Below are positions 1 through 10,303 of a DNA stretch of 64,000 nt, piece after piece. Each line of letters opens with the position of its first letter. Position 1 is the first letter of the stretch. The DNA is taken from NCBI GenBank assembly GCA_010405405.1, contig MU004234.1, forward strand, positions 1,445,563 through 1,509,562. The letters run 5' to 3'. Made by a program: the position numbers and the translations under genes. Below the pieces are notes generated by a model. That model searched no databases, was not told the origin of the DNA, and worked only from the letters and a program-made list of their open reading frames with translations. This stretch comes from Microthyrium microscopicum (lineage: Eukaryota; Ascomycota; Dothideomycetes; Microthyriales; Microthyriaceae).

Positions 1-63
1 GACCCCATATTTCCATCTCTCTACACCTCTTTCTACCACTCGAACACAAATTTCAAAACCACG

Positions 64-367
64 ATGGCCGAACAAATCTTCGATAGTCCCATCCCTTCTC
101 GTCCCTCCATCAAGCTTCCTACCATGATTCTCAATCATCCATTTGCCTTGGCTTTGCTCTTTGAGTTGTTGTTTGAGCACTTCCTGATCCCCTCCGTCGA
201 CAAATACGTCAACAGCTACGTCAACAACCTCATTCTCACACGCCTCGTGATGATGATTTTCTTCTTCTGCCGCGCCTGGGTCTATATGCATGTCAAGTAA
301 GTTTATTTCTTATGCCATCAAATAGCTCTGGCTAACTAGTACTAGGCACGAGGCAACCTGCACATGA
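64..367 (+). CDS. Small hydrophobic membrane protein, unknown function
   Basis: I read two exons, 64-296 and 346-367, joined over a 49-nt intron with donor GTAAGT and branch site GCTAAC, giving 84 residues. I do not recognise the family. Residues about 22-45 and 52-75 are hydrophobic and look like one or two membrane segments; nothing else is diagnostic. The first exon is 233 nt, exactly the length and phase of exon 1 of the gene at 2088, and both have a hydrophobic stretch with an LLF/LFE-like patch, so the two may be related copies. If so, this one has lost the long coiled-coil second exon, because the frame stops seven codons after the splice. The intron has two acceptors six bases apart (AG at 338-339 and 344-345), both leading to the same stop. 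It could be a live mini-gene or a truncated relic. Confidence 0.4.
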
Positions 368-1689
368 AGACGAGACTTTCAAACATTGGGCTGTCCGAAG
401 TAAGAGGTAACCGCATTTACTCGAGAGGCCTTCGAGACATTGATTGCCGATGGGCCACTGCATCTTCGTGGCTTCTGCTCAAATTCAAATCTGATGAATC
501 GCGATGCCATATACATCGAGGATGGTCAAATACTCTCAAACCTGTTTGCGGGTAATGTAGGTAGTTCACCAGAAGCCGTTCCGTCACTGAACCAATTTTT
601 CCAGACAAGCTCTCACCTTATACTGCTCCGCGAATGCCGACCGTGTTATAAAAGACTAGGCGGCTCGCATCGCCCTTGATGGCTGACATGGTATATCTTG
701 GGATCTTACGAGCATGCGCAAAACAGCCAGAGCTCCCTATATTCTCCACTTGGCGCTGTATGATTATGGCGTCTGATATCTCATCTTCGTCATGGTGGCG
801 GAGCATGGGAAGGATGAGATTATCTTGAAACTCTTTGCACTGCTGGTCCCGGCTGGACAAGTTAACAATGAGATAATTGAGACGATCAGGATACTCCAGC
901 CGGTCTTTGCCATAACCGGCTTTGTGGAGATATGGAGAGATGATAGTCGTTCAACAGCGAGTAGGAACGAAAAGCTCTTGATGAGGCTCATTGTCAAGGG
1001 CAGGCGGATTTGTTGTATTGAACCTTTCGACATACTGGCTAACCACTCGTCGCATTCAAGGTCCATGCTTTCCACCAATTTCCCAAGTCATTGCAGGTCT
1101 TGAAAGTCTCAGGTGACGGAAGTCGTGCTCCCGTTGACCAAACGGGCAAAAGAACTTTTAGCTCGAGAGCATTTATGTTACAAAGTCAAACTGAGAAACT
1201 CCGTTCTTTCTCAAAAAATGTGGCTATGCCTCTACTAGACTACTGTCCGATGGTACTCCAGGCTCTGCTCATGATGAGGACAAACGAAAGGCTTTTCTCC
1301 GCAAAGATATTGCCCAACATATGGAATTTGATGGTACTTATTCTTGTGCCTTTACTGGTTAGTCATTCACAGCCACTTGTGCATTCATCAACCTCTACCT
1401 CCACTTCCTTCTGATTCCCTGCTTTCTTGAGGTGGCCAGATATTGCCCATCGCATCTAGTGGCGCCATCACACTCGATGGCTAATTTGCATCGTGGTTTC
1501 CGACGGCTCTTCTCAAACCAGCTCGATTTCCAAGGTTGTTCTATTTTTCGACCTTTGAATCGTTGATCTTGCAGACAATTGCTTTCAGTGCACTTTGTAA
1601 TTCCGGAAAGCTTCAAAGGTCTCCTAATTTCTCACCGTTTTGCTATCGTCTGAGATGTTGATATCGAGTCGAGTGGTTTCTATCGTGCT
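368..1689. other. No confident gene; possible decayed coding patch on the minus strand
   Basis: No frame stays open long enough, with good splice signals, to call a gene. The minus strand between about 960 and 618 translates into a protein-like stretch (for example KDRLEYPDRLNYLI and LPMLRHHDEDEISDA) without a start or a convincing continuation upstream. I read it as a possible relic of a coding gene whose family I do not recognise. Confidence 0.3.
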
Positions 1690-2087
1690 TGATAACTCGA
1701 GTAGACATTGTGGTATCGCTCACGGTCCACTTGCTCTTTCTAAATCTTCGTTTGCTCTTTCAACTTTCGCCATGCTGCTCGTTCCCTGTTGCTCCATTGC
1801 TCTTGCCACATAACACTCTGCTCCTTCCACACTACGCTCCGCTCCTCCCATACTGGATCACTGCTCTTTCCCTATCGTTCTCGCTCTGAATTTTCAAAAC
1901 AAACAAACTCGCGTGTTTAAATTCTCGCCACTTCCTTCAGTTTTGCACTCTTCTTCCTCCTCTCACACAAACTTCCATATTCAACGATCACTCAACAATT
2001 GATCAATTTTCCAAAACCCACACCCACCACCAGCAACAGCAACAACAACAACAACAACAACCACCACCACCATCACCATCACCACCA
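1690..2087 (+). promoter_or_regulatory. Pyrimidine-rich promoter and leader of the gene at 2088
   Basis: About 400 bases rich in C and T on the plus strand (many CTC, TTCC and CTCC runs, 1740-1980), typical of filamentous-fungal core promoters. It passes into a CAA/CCA/CAC triplet run directly before the start codon. I see no clear TATA box. Confidence 0.4.
2031..2087 (+). repeat. (CAA)n/(CCA)n triplet microsatellite abutting the start codon
   Basis: Triplets run CAG/CAA, then CAA repeated about nine times, then CCA/CAT/CAC up to the base before ATG at 2088. If transcribed it would be an unstructured A/C-rich 5' leader, which is common in highly translated fungal mRNAs. It is likely to vary in length between strains. 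Confidence 0.7.
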
Positions 2088-3356
2088 ATGGCTACCACGA
2101 ACGAACAGCCCGCCAGCAGCAGCAGCGACTTCCAGGGTGAGCCACCCTCTCCTTACTACTACGAGGACCCCACCTTGGTGTCGCTCGTGGCCATTCTTTT
2201 GGCGCTGGCGGTGCTGTTCGAGAAGTCGCTTCAAGACTTCTTCGGGGGAGTCATTCTCTCCTTCTTTTTTCCCGGGGCCATGATGGTCTCAAAAACTTGG
2301 CTCGTCTGGTTCCTCACATAGTAAGAATTCAACACGTCGTTCAATTGAGCTTGACTAACTAGTAGCAGTCAAAGCCTGAAGAGCCATATCGACCCTCGTT
2401 TCGTAGGGCTGTGGGAAAACTGTTGCCGTCTCTCGTCAATCGCCCTTACTTCACATGCGGAAAAAGTCAAATCTGCTAAGGACGGCGAGGAGCTTGTAGC
2501 TCTTCGAAGCTACATCTCACGACTTGAGCGGTCGCACCCACAGCTCTTCCAACCCGAAACGACCTTCAACTACCATGTTCCTGGAAGTCGCCTGCAGCTT
2601 CTTGCCATGATTGAAGAAGAGAAGGCGCGTCGTCAGCGTTCTGATCTTATCTCTCTTGACTGGAAGCAGCAACATGGCATACTCGCTCAGGCATTTGAGG
2701 AGTATAAGCAAGAGGCAGAGGCTCGCATAGCAAGGGATAGCGACATCATCACAGCTTCCCAAAGCGAAGCAGCCTCCCTCCGCGAGTCGAATTCCACCCT
2801 CCAACACCGCTGCGTTAACCTTAGAGCGGGAAAGGATCGTGTTGAGTACCTCGCGTTGGGTCTTCGGTCAGAGAAGACTCAATTGCTTGGCATCATCAAG
2901 GAACTGGAGAAGAAGAGAGAGGTCGTGGATGAGGTAATGGGAGATACGACTGAGTTTGTTCCCTCTCCAGCTGCCAGTGAAGCAAAGGCTGCGTCCGCGG
3001 TGTCGTCGGTGCCTTCGCCTATGCCGGCGTCGGTACCAGCACCAGAGACTGCGCCAGTTGCTGCTCCTCTTGTGCCTCCAACGGTGATGCCTTTGGCTGA
3101 ACCCGAGGTCGCACCTGAGTCTGCAGCTTCTGCGGAAACTGTGCAGTTTGTTGGGGGTTCATCCTTCACGTTCGTTCCCCACGCGAGTCCAGGGGCGACA
3201 TCGGTGGTAGCGGTCCAGTCATCGGCTTCAACAGCAACGGGTACTGCAGCTCCAGTAGTGCTCGACGCCTATGGGTCGGTGACTGGCCGTGACTTGAGCC
3301 TATTTGGCCGAAGTCGACGAAGACCACGCGGCGCTGCCGCAAAGAGAAGGAACTAG
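2088..3356 (+). CDS. Membrane-anchored coiled-coil protein with Ala/Pro/Val-rich tail, unknown function
   Basis: Two exons, 2088-2320 and 2369-3356, give 406 residues. The donor is GTAAGA and the branch site GACTAAC; the acceptors after 2362 and after 2368 are both in frame and differ by two serine codons. Two hydrophobic segments lie at about residues 31-49 and 53-77. Then comes a charged helical region (about 95-270) with heptad-like spacing and Glu/Lys/Arg/Gln-rich helices, probably a coiled coil. Next is a low-complexity region rich in Ala, Pro, Val and Ser (about 275-385). The C-terminus is very basic (GRSRRRPRGAAAKRRN), like a nuclear or nucleic-acid-binding tail. I do not recognise the family. 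The layout suggests an N-terminal anchor, coiled-coil rod and basic tail, perhaps an organelle or nuclear-envelope protein; this is inference. Confidence 0.75.
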
Positions 3357-3508
3357 AGAAGTTTTTTTGGTCGAGACCAGAAAGTAAAGATTTGTTCCGC
3401 ACCGGGTTGAGGCCGCCTTCGGGCGTTGGTGTCCCCTCTGCCACATCTCTCTTACTGTATGCGCATCATCTTGGATTGGATCGAGCTGCTGCTGGTGGGA
3501 AGACTATA

Positions 3509-3630
3509 GACTCTGAGTTTGCACATCGTCAGTGCTTAGCTCGGGTCTGTGGTCTGACCATCGATGGTTGCTAGAGAAAGGTTTACAGACTCTTGAGATC
3601 GCACATCGTCAGTGTTGAGATCGGGTCTGT
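3509..3630 (+). repeat. Imperfect direct repeat, two ~42-bp copies 80 bp apart
   Basis: Copies lie at 3509-3550 and 3589-3630. Both contain GCACATCGTCAGTG and end in TCGGGTCTGT, with a few differences between. They sit about 150 bp downstream of the stop codon at 3356, probably in or just past the 3' UTR. Confidence 0.7.
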
Positions 3631-4536
3631 AACCTGGAAGCTTGCTCTTTCCTTTCCTCGTGATCGCATACGATTGGCTCGTCCTGACTTGGAGTTTGAT
3701 GTCAAACTTGAGGACGACTCTGGGACTTGGGGTGGCATCCAAGTCTGCATTCTGGGTTGGCAGCCAGTTTTGTCGTCCTCTTGCTTAATTCAATCCCCAG
3801 TCACTACTTTCTCTAACCACTCTTATCACCATTCACCACTTCCTTCTCCACCTGTCACTACTTTCTATTCATTGTTATGTTGTGTATTTGTACTTTCCTC
3901 TTGGGTTTTGTATTATACACTTTAGTCTGTATCAAATATTACATGTCATATGTACACTTCCTTGATTTCCATTCCATCGTGACCATCTTTACCGTAATAT
4001 GGAGACTTTGAAACTTCTCAGTATCTAGACAATCTGTCTCTGTTGATTCTCGTCTCTTTGAAACTACTGTACCTTTTTGCGAGAGTTGATATCGTAGTGG
4101 AATGCTTCCTCAGCCTCGCGCATCTTCCTCCGTCCTTAAAATCCCAGACTGGTCACAATATGTGCCTCTTCTTACATGATATACGTTCTGTACCTGCTCA
4201 TAAAATATGCCGGCTTTACTCTTGGCTATCAACTGTGTAGTCTTGTGAGGAACCAGGCCATGGCCAAGTCGCTTGAAATGCGGAAGGCGGTACAATCCTT
4301 TTCTTTCCACGTTAGATGAAGAGCTGAGCATCATTGCAGAGTTTGTCGCCCAGGAAAGGTCAATAGTTATTGAGAAAAGCAGATCGATGGGAGTTAGGCA
4401 CAACAGGGTTATCTATCGAACAACAGATGCAACGCGACACATGCATGCCAGCAGAGAGTTTCCAGCAGTTTCAACAGCCGCTTGCCGCATCATGGAGCGC
4501 TCACCAACCAAATACCAAACAGACTTTATGCATCAT
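3631..4536. other. Intergenic, no gene seen
   Basis: No credible open frame. Convergent 3' regions of the genes ending at 3356 (+) and 4537 (-) meet here. Confidence 0.5.
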
Positions 4537-5554
4537 TTAAGCCGCAATTCCCTCTAGCTCTTCTTCAGCTTTTCGTTTCAATGCCTTCTTATCATCAGCC
4601 TCATGCTTCATTACATCCTCCTCGGCCTCCACTGGCGAGTCATTCTTCACCTCCACATCCTTCCATACAGCACTCGGCGCCTGCTCCTTATACTCCGCGA
4701 CATCCAACGCCGGCCAAAACCAACTCTTCTTCTGCCATATTGTTAAATACCTTGCTCGCTCCCCTGCCGCATCTTTACGACCCATGCGCTCGCCATACGT
4801 AGGACCAACATCCACGCCCCAATTGAATCCGTGCTTCTCATCGATCGCTGCCATCTTCACCTCAAAAGCTCGGCTTCCTCCAGGTTCCACCATACTTGTC
4901 CCACCATTGCCCGCGAGCCCAGTGCCGAGAATTGTCTCGTCTTCGTCCGTGGTCCACACGCCCTTTTGCTCAATGGCTGGGTGTTCAAGGACGTCAGCGG
5001 CAAGCGCAAAGTCGGAAGAGCATGCAAAGACAGCGTGGACGATGGTGGCAGGCGAGTAGCCTTTTGATTTGTAGGCCTCAAAAAAGGTTCGGTGTTGCTG
5101 GCGTTTGGCTTCGAGTTCGGCGGCGTCTTGCGCTTTTTCCGCGTCGCGTTGGGCTTTTTGTTTTGCGATGCGCTCGGCTTTCGTCAATGGCTTGTGATCC
5201 TGTGGATTTTCTTAGCTTGTGAATCAAATTTGCAGCGCCATATGTCAAGCTGACTTCAGAGTAATCGCCATGAGGTAATCTGGGCAATTGCTGGTATAAT
5301 GATGATGTTTGGACTATTCCACACTCAACTGAAAGTCGGCTGGAGAAGCTTACCTTGAACTCTCGTTTGATAGTACCAATAGGGTAGCGAGGAGGTGCAA
5401 ATGGAATGCCAGGTGAATCGGACTCATTTCCAGAACTGTCATCGCTTTCGACTTTGCCTCGCGTTCTCGGGGTGTCGATACCGGGTCGCGGCGCTCTAGC
5501 ACTATCACTGAGGCGAATCTCGAGTTTGACACGCTTTCTGGACATGTTTGACAT
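4537..5554 (-). CDS. Rap1 C-terminal (RCT)-like domain protein
   Basis: Two minus-strand exons, 5554-5354 and 5199-4537, joined over a 154-nt intron with GTAAGC donor and CCACAG acceptor, give 287 residues. The N-terminal ~67 residues are basic and Ser/Pro-rich. Residues about 70-105 form a charged helix (Lys/Glu/Ala/Gln). The segment with SPATIVHAVFACSSDF, ADVLEH and KGVWTTDEDE resembles the Rap1/TRF2-interacting C-terminal domain: a helix pair ending in a cell-by-cell loss of charge, then G-V-W-T/S-x-x-D-D/E. The later KHGF and GERARYL patches fit the last RCT helices loosely. The tail is acidic and Lys-rich. Rap1 proteins normally also carry BRCT and Myb domains, absent here. RCT domains bind telomere or silencing partners; function here is inferred only from that resemblance. 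Confidence 0.6.
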
Positions 5555-6324
5555 GTTTACTGTAATTTTGTTTGCTCTGTGGCTCGAATTATTTCGTGGG
5601 ATTGGTAGAAAGTTGGAGATTAGTTGTTGGGTGGCGGTTGCCTGGTGACGACTTTATAGCCTTTAAAAAGATGTCACAATGGCAGGAGCGATGGGAGGTA
5701 AGGAAAGCACGAACTTGATGGCAACAACAAATGATATTTTCCGTCACTGGGGAAATTACTATATTTTCCAACCCACAAGGTGAAAATCTGCGCTTGATTT
5801 ATCAAATACCCTGAGAGCAATTGCCGAGTGACGGAAAGCAAACGTATCACGACAAATAATTTTCGGGGTAGTACTTAGTATTTAAAGAACTGGTATTGAC
5901 CTCGAACACAAGAACAATAGCTCGTTTCTATCGTCGTTTTGACTTGATGCACGTATATAATAAGCATCAACATTCTTTTCGAGCATGCAATGGTACTGGG
6001 ACCCGAAAAAGGATGGCCTATCGTGCTATCATGTCATCTTCTAAAGTGATGACCTTGGGGTCTAATTTCTCTTTACCTCATTCACTACCTCTCACCGTTT
6101 TGTACATTTTAGTCGGTTCCCTAAGCCAGTGAACGCGATAACTTGATTAAGAGGCGGCCAGGACACAGCTGCGTGATCAGTCTATTCTCTTGCGTCTCCA
6201 GTACTATCCCCGACAATTTTATCTTCGGTCCCGATTGCTTGCCTGGTCCACTGCTCTTGCCATTCATCACTGGACGCGGAAGCGCGGATGAAGAGCGCGG
6301 TGAAGAAGAAATGTATGTGATGCG
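5555..6324. other. Intergenic, no gene seen
   Basis: Contains the upstream region of the minus-strand gene starting at 5554 and the downstream region of the broken gene ending at 6325. Forward frames here lie mostly antisense to the acidic tail of that gene and have no homologous look. Confidence 0.45.
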
Positions 6325-7147
6325 TCAACGCTTCGGTTGCACACTGTCGTTTTCATCAACAGTAGTGTCGTCGCGAGCACATTTCTGGGATGGTGTATCG
6401 GTATCAGGATCTCCCCCTTCCGAATGTGCCTCTTCGGATCCCCCTTCTAATCGTCCTGGCTGGCGCTCCCTGCTTTCTGCCTCTGTGTGCTCCAGCATTT
6501 CGTCTACTTGGTCCTGAGCACCATGAATAGTAGCTCCGTGCTGCGCTGTTTCGTTGTCGCTCTGCTCCGCAAACGGCTGTGACTGAAGGAGGACTCAGCG
6601 CATGCCACTTCACTCCAGCACAAAGTCGAGGATACATTGCTCATTGTATTGGAGGTCTCTTATCTCAGGACTGCCACGAAGCGTGCACATGTATCGCTCA
6701 TGCCATCGTTTTGGTATCAGTCGATCCTTTTTGGAACGTCGGTTCTATCAGCGTTGTAGTTGCAGTCGTGTGCTACTACCGGGAATTGGCGGTGCATGAA
6801 GAAAGACCTCCCGTCTTCCAGTCCGCTCCAAAATGTAATTGACGATGAAATCCATATCCAACTCGACATTTTGCATTTCAGAACTGTTGCGGAGCGTAGC
6901 CACGTACGCTCTACACCACTCGATGGGTGTGATATCGGCCTGCCAGCGTGTTAATAAGCTGTTGGGAAGGAAACTTGGGAAGAAGAAAAGAACTGACCTC
7001 CACATGGCGGAGTATTTCCCATGCGTGCTCGTTATCGGCTGCGTCGATAATGCCTTCGTGATGGTAAAGTCGGTTGGCGTATGTTGCCCATTGCAGGGCA
7101 AGTCGCGTCTGAGTTTGCGTCAAGATTGGAGTACGAGCGCGTGGCAT
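6325..7147 (-). pseudogene. Broken paralogue of the 7853-8707 gene (Myb/SANT-like domain)
   Basis: Exon 1 is 7147-6998 (50 codons) and exon 2 begins at 6939 after a 58-nt intron (GTCAGT donor, GGCAG acceptor). The joined N-terminus (MPRARTPILT, LALQWATYANRL, ITPIEWCRAYVATL) aligns with the intact neighbour at 8707. Exon 2 reads to a TGA at 6750-6748, giving 113 residues. The same frame then continues as protein-like sequence to 6325, broken by TGA-TAG (6750-6745), TGA (6612-6610) and a further TGA 12 nt later. After the first stops it encodes a second, partial copy of the C-terminal half of the domain (W-HERYMCTLRGSPEI, 6744-6613), then an acidic tail ending PKR, as in the neighbour. The stops could come from CGA-to-TGA and CAG-to-TAG changes. 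A truncated 113-residue product may still be made. Confidence 0.65.
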
Positions 7148-7852
7148 TTTGATACTTGTTGCGGAGAGAAGGGCTGTTGTGAGCTTGTCAGAACTGTCAA
7201 TGAAGTGCGCAAATTTAGACTTGTCGAGTTGGCGAAGTGGTTTAACGGTGTTTGGTAGTCGGGTGCTGAAATTGCGGGTCAGAGAAGGTGGACAATGGCT
7301 TTGGGCTTCTGAGGTTATTATAAAATATACCCATAGCGCCAATAGCTGTGACTGTGACTGTTAGCGTAGTGTTGAGGTGATCCATCAATATCTTAATGGT
7401 ATACCTCGCGCAGTTAAGGTTTAGATAGAGGTGGTATTACGTTTTGGTCTATGAACCAGAGTGGACAACACACTGGTCTACCTTCCGCAATATTCACATA
7501 TCGCAGACTGCTTTCCAGACTCGGTTTATAGCGGACGAATGAGTGCAGTATCCCAAAGGTTGTAAAGAGAAAAACGAAAGAATTGGTAGAACAACACCTC
7601 GTGTTTGAAAACCGATGCTTAGGAAATATTGATGAAACCTAGACCCTCTTCCTCAGTTAGCACTCCTGAAGCGATAAGTGCACAAAGTATGATAGTCCTT
7701 CAATGGTGTTACAAAACAAAACGAGAGGTATAAGGAGACAAGCCCTCTTCTTCTCCATTACTATGTCAAGGCCTAATGCTACAAATATAGCATCCAACAC
7801 TGATACCAACCGCGTCCACTCATAGTATCTGGCAAGCACAGGACTTATTCTG
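7148..7852. other. Intergenic between the two paralogues
   Basis: Promoter side of the broken copy and 3' side of the intact copy. The frame upstream of the ATG at 7147 stays open for about 65 codons, but the paralogue starts at the equivalent MPR, so I treat it as leader. No other gene seen. Confidence 0.45.
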
Positions 7853-8707
7853 CTACATGACGGTCGCCCAATAGAGACCGCGTGATGGGACTGAGGCTGT
7901 ATTCTCCTCTTTATCATTCTCGTCTGTGTCCTCCACCTCCATGTTCTCCACCTCCTCATCGACCTTCTTCGGCGGGCTGTCAGATTTGCTCCCTGACCGC
8001 GAAACTGTTACTCCGGAAAGTTCGGCAGAACTCGTCTGTGCTTGCTTGACAACAATAGCATCATCTTCCTCAGGTTTTGGTTCCACCTTCTCACGACTAC
8101 GCTGTTTTTTGGTGTATTCAGCCACAGATGCCGCTTGATTCCTGTTAGTAGTCCGAGGCCGGAAGCGGGTGCGTTTCGTTTTAGGTTCAGCAGTCTCCTG
8201 GCCGTCAGCAGCTGGTCCAGCTCTCTTGTTTCCTGAAGCCGCGGATCCAGAGCGCTGACCGGATAGTCCGCCCTCCCTTTCCTTCGCCTCTGGCTCTGCC
8301 TCCCCGTTCTCCGCTGGTTTCTGCGCCGACTCATGCGATTTCGGCGAACTACCTTCCTGATACTCATACGGATCCCCATCGCCAGGTCCAGGAGCGCCCG
8401 CCGGAAGTGGATCCGTCTCAATGACAAAAAACCTCCCAGGACGTCGCTCCTGCATAAAATTGACAATGTACGATTCATCGTATACTAGATTCGCCATTTC
8501 AGGAGATTTGCAAACATATGCCTTGTAAGCTCTATGCCATTCGCATTTTGTGATACCGTCCACCTTATGGAGGTTTTTCCATATTTTCTGGTGGTTAGCT
8601 GCGTTGACAATTCGGTGTGGGTATATCAAGCGGTTGGCGTATGTTGCCCATTGCATAGCGAACTGAGTTTGCTCGGGAGTCAGCTTTGGAGTCTTGGGGC
8701 GCGGCAT
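7853..8707 (-). CDS. Myb/SANT-like domain protein with acidic, low-complexity tail
   Basis: A single exon of 284 residues. Residues 1-95 form a compact predicted helical domain with TPEQTQFAMQWATYANRL, QKIWKNLHKV and KCEWHRAYKAYV. The pattern (helix, then N-x3-IW-x2-L, then W-x3-Y) resembles the Myb/SANT-like domain of Rap1-type proteins (compare ALWKAME and SWQSLKDRYLKHL in human RAP1). This is a by-eye similarity, not a proven family assignment. Residues about 110-284 are disordered: Pro/Gly/Glu-rich, then basic (TKRTRFRPR), then acidic. That layout suits a nuclear protein. Its neighbour at 6325-7147 is a broken copy. The intron that splits the domain in the copy is absent here. It lies just upstream of the Rap1-C-terminal-like gene on the same strand. 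Confidence 0.7.
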   Translation of the reverse strand: MPRPKTPKLTPEQTQFAMQWATYANRLIYPHRIVNAANHQKIWKNLHKVDGITKCEWHRAYKAYVCKSPEMANLVYDESYIVNFMQERRPGRFFVIETDPLPAGAPGPGDGDPYEYQEGSSPKSHESAQKPAENGEAEPEAKEREGGLSGQRSGSAASGNKRAGPAADGQETAEPKTKRTRFRPRTTNRNQAASVAEYTKKQRSREKVEPKPEEDDAIVVKQAQTSSAELSGVTVSRSGSKSDSPPKKVDEEVENMEVEDTDENDKEENTASVPSRGLYWATVM

Positions 8708-10303
8708 CGTAGCTTCTCAGGTCAGAGGGCTCGGAAGAGAGTGGTATTGCAGGTCGGAGGATGATGAAGAGGTTATGAAGAGCTTATAATTGTACTGTAC
8801 GTGTAAGAGGAGTGAGTTTGCAGTGTTGAAAGGTGATGATATACATGTGTATTGAAGCTGGAGCAAATGGCTTGCTTGGGGCTTGTGGAGTTATTGCCAA
8901 ACACGTTTAGAGGTGCCGGCGGTAACTGAGATTCTCAAGCCTGAGTAAGTACAACATTTGGAGAATAAATCGGCGAGGAGTGTCTTATAAATAGCAGTTA
9001 AGATGTAAGATAATGGTTACGATCGGACATTTCGATGTTTGAACCATGGTTGGCAATCGCTAGTGTACCTCAAACAAGGACAAATTCCATCTCGTGAATA
9101 CGTGCAGTAAATGTCCATTGTTATCTTACTGCTACATAAGTGTACTCATCCGAAGTTGAGTAATACCAGATGAGGAGGAAAGTGCCCACCATAGGGAAAA
9201 TGAAGAGGTCGAGCCCCTTCGACCCGGTTCTGCTAAAATGCGCCAAAGTATGCCCAACACAAGCTTGATGATTTGTCGAGTCTTACAAATAACTTGTATT
9301 TTGCTCGCGCTTCATAGTGATAGTAGTCAGAAGTGTCGTGGAATGCCGTTTATTTCGTGTAGTTGGTCCTATCATACTCCTTGAGTGTGGCATTCCAGTA
9401 TCGAGTTCTTGCGAAGTTCTTCTGTCGGACGTTTCTGAGTCTCATACTCTTCATTTTGATCACAGCCTTTGCAAAATCAATCAATACCCCGGAGCTCTTT
9501 CAATCGTCGGATCGCGCCTCTTGTGCATCCTATTAAGTATCGTTTAACCGGCAGAAACTTCCAAGGGCCGCAGACAGTAGCATGAATTCTTTCCGGAGTG
9601 CGATCTTCTGAGTTGATCTACTAAAAAAAAACTGGGCGCTACACAAATACTTTCGTTCTCCTTTCAAAGTTGCGATGAGTCTAACATGTGATATTTTTTC
9701 TCCCTAGCCAATTCAGCACGTTGAGCTTATCAGTTGATCCTCCGTTGAACCAGGATGAAGAGCTTGGTCGCTACAATGATGTTTCTCGAAATCTGAAGGC
9801 TCACATCGGATCGCACCAATGCGAATCTTATATCATCTAACCATTGCATTTCGAACACCCAAAGATCAAATAATCAAGAGATGAAGTTAGGAACATGTCT
9901 CAGCTATTTTGACAGTCAGGAGAAGAAACAATTTTGTAAACAACCACCCTGAGCTAGTCCCGAAGCAGTCTAAAGCGTGCATATCAACCGAGGCATGGAT
10001 CATCCTCCTACCCCGACTTGACAGGTGTGCAGAATCTCATCTTCTCCAAAGGTCTTCCATGCAGCCTTTCTAAAGTACTCCGCGATCACGTCAACCAAGG
10101 TTTGTATCACGAACTTTTACATCACTCTACCTTTCATCTTACACACTCCCCCAAACACCCTCAAATGGACTGCTTATGGACTGGCGCACTATCAATACAC
10201 CAATAGCTTCTAAGCCAAGAACTTTCCGTGGTTATCTAACAGGATCCGCGAACGTAACTATTAGCAAATCGCACGTATTCTACCGCGCAATCTAGAAGCG
10301 CCA
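8708..10303. other. Intergenic, 1.6 kb, no gene seen
   Basis: Only short open frames lacking homologous look or splice support. Upstream region for both the minus gene at 8707 and the plus gene at 10304, so it holds two divergent promoters. Confidence 0.5.

Noticed and set aside
6143-6517. Forward open frame of 124 codons
   Set aside because: Partly antisense to the acidic tail of the broken Myb-like paralogue; no domain or splice support.
6745-6779. A 35-nt intron that would remove the first two stops of the broken paralogue
   Set aside because: Too short for a spliceosomal intron in this group, where others here are at least 46 nt, and later stops would still remain.
9317-9547. 76-codon hydrophobic frame
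   Set aside because: No splice partners, no signal or membrane pattern better than chance, and nothing matching around it.
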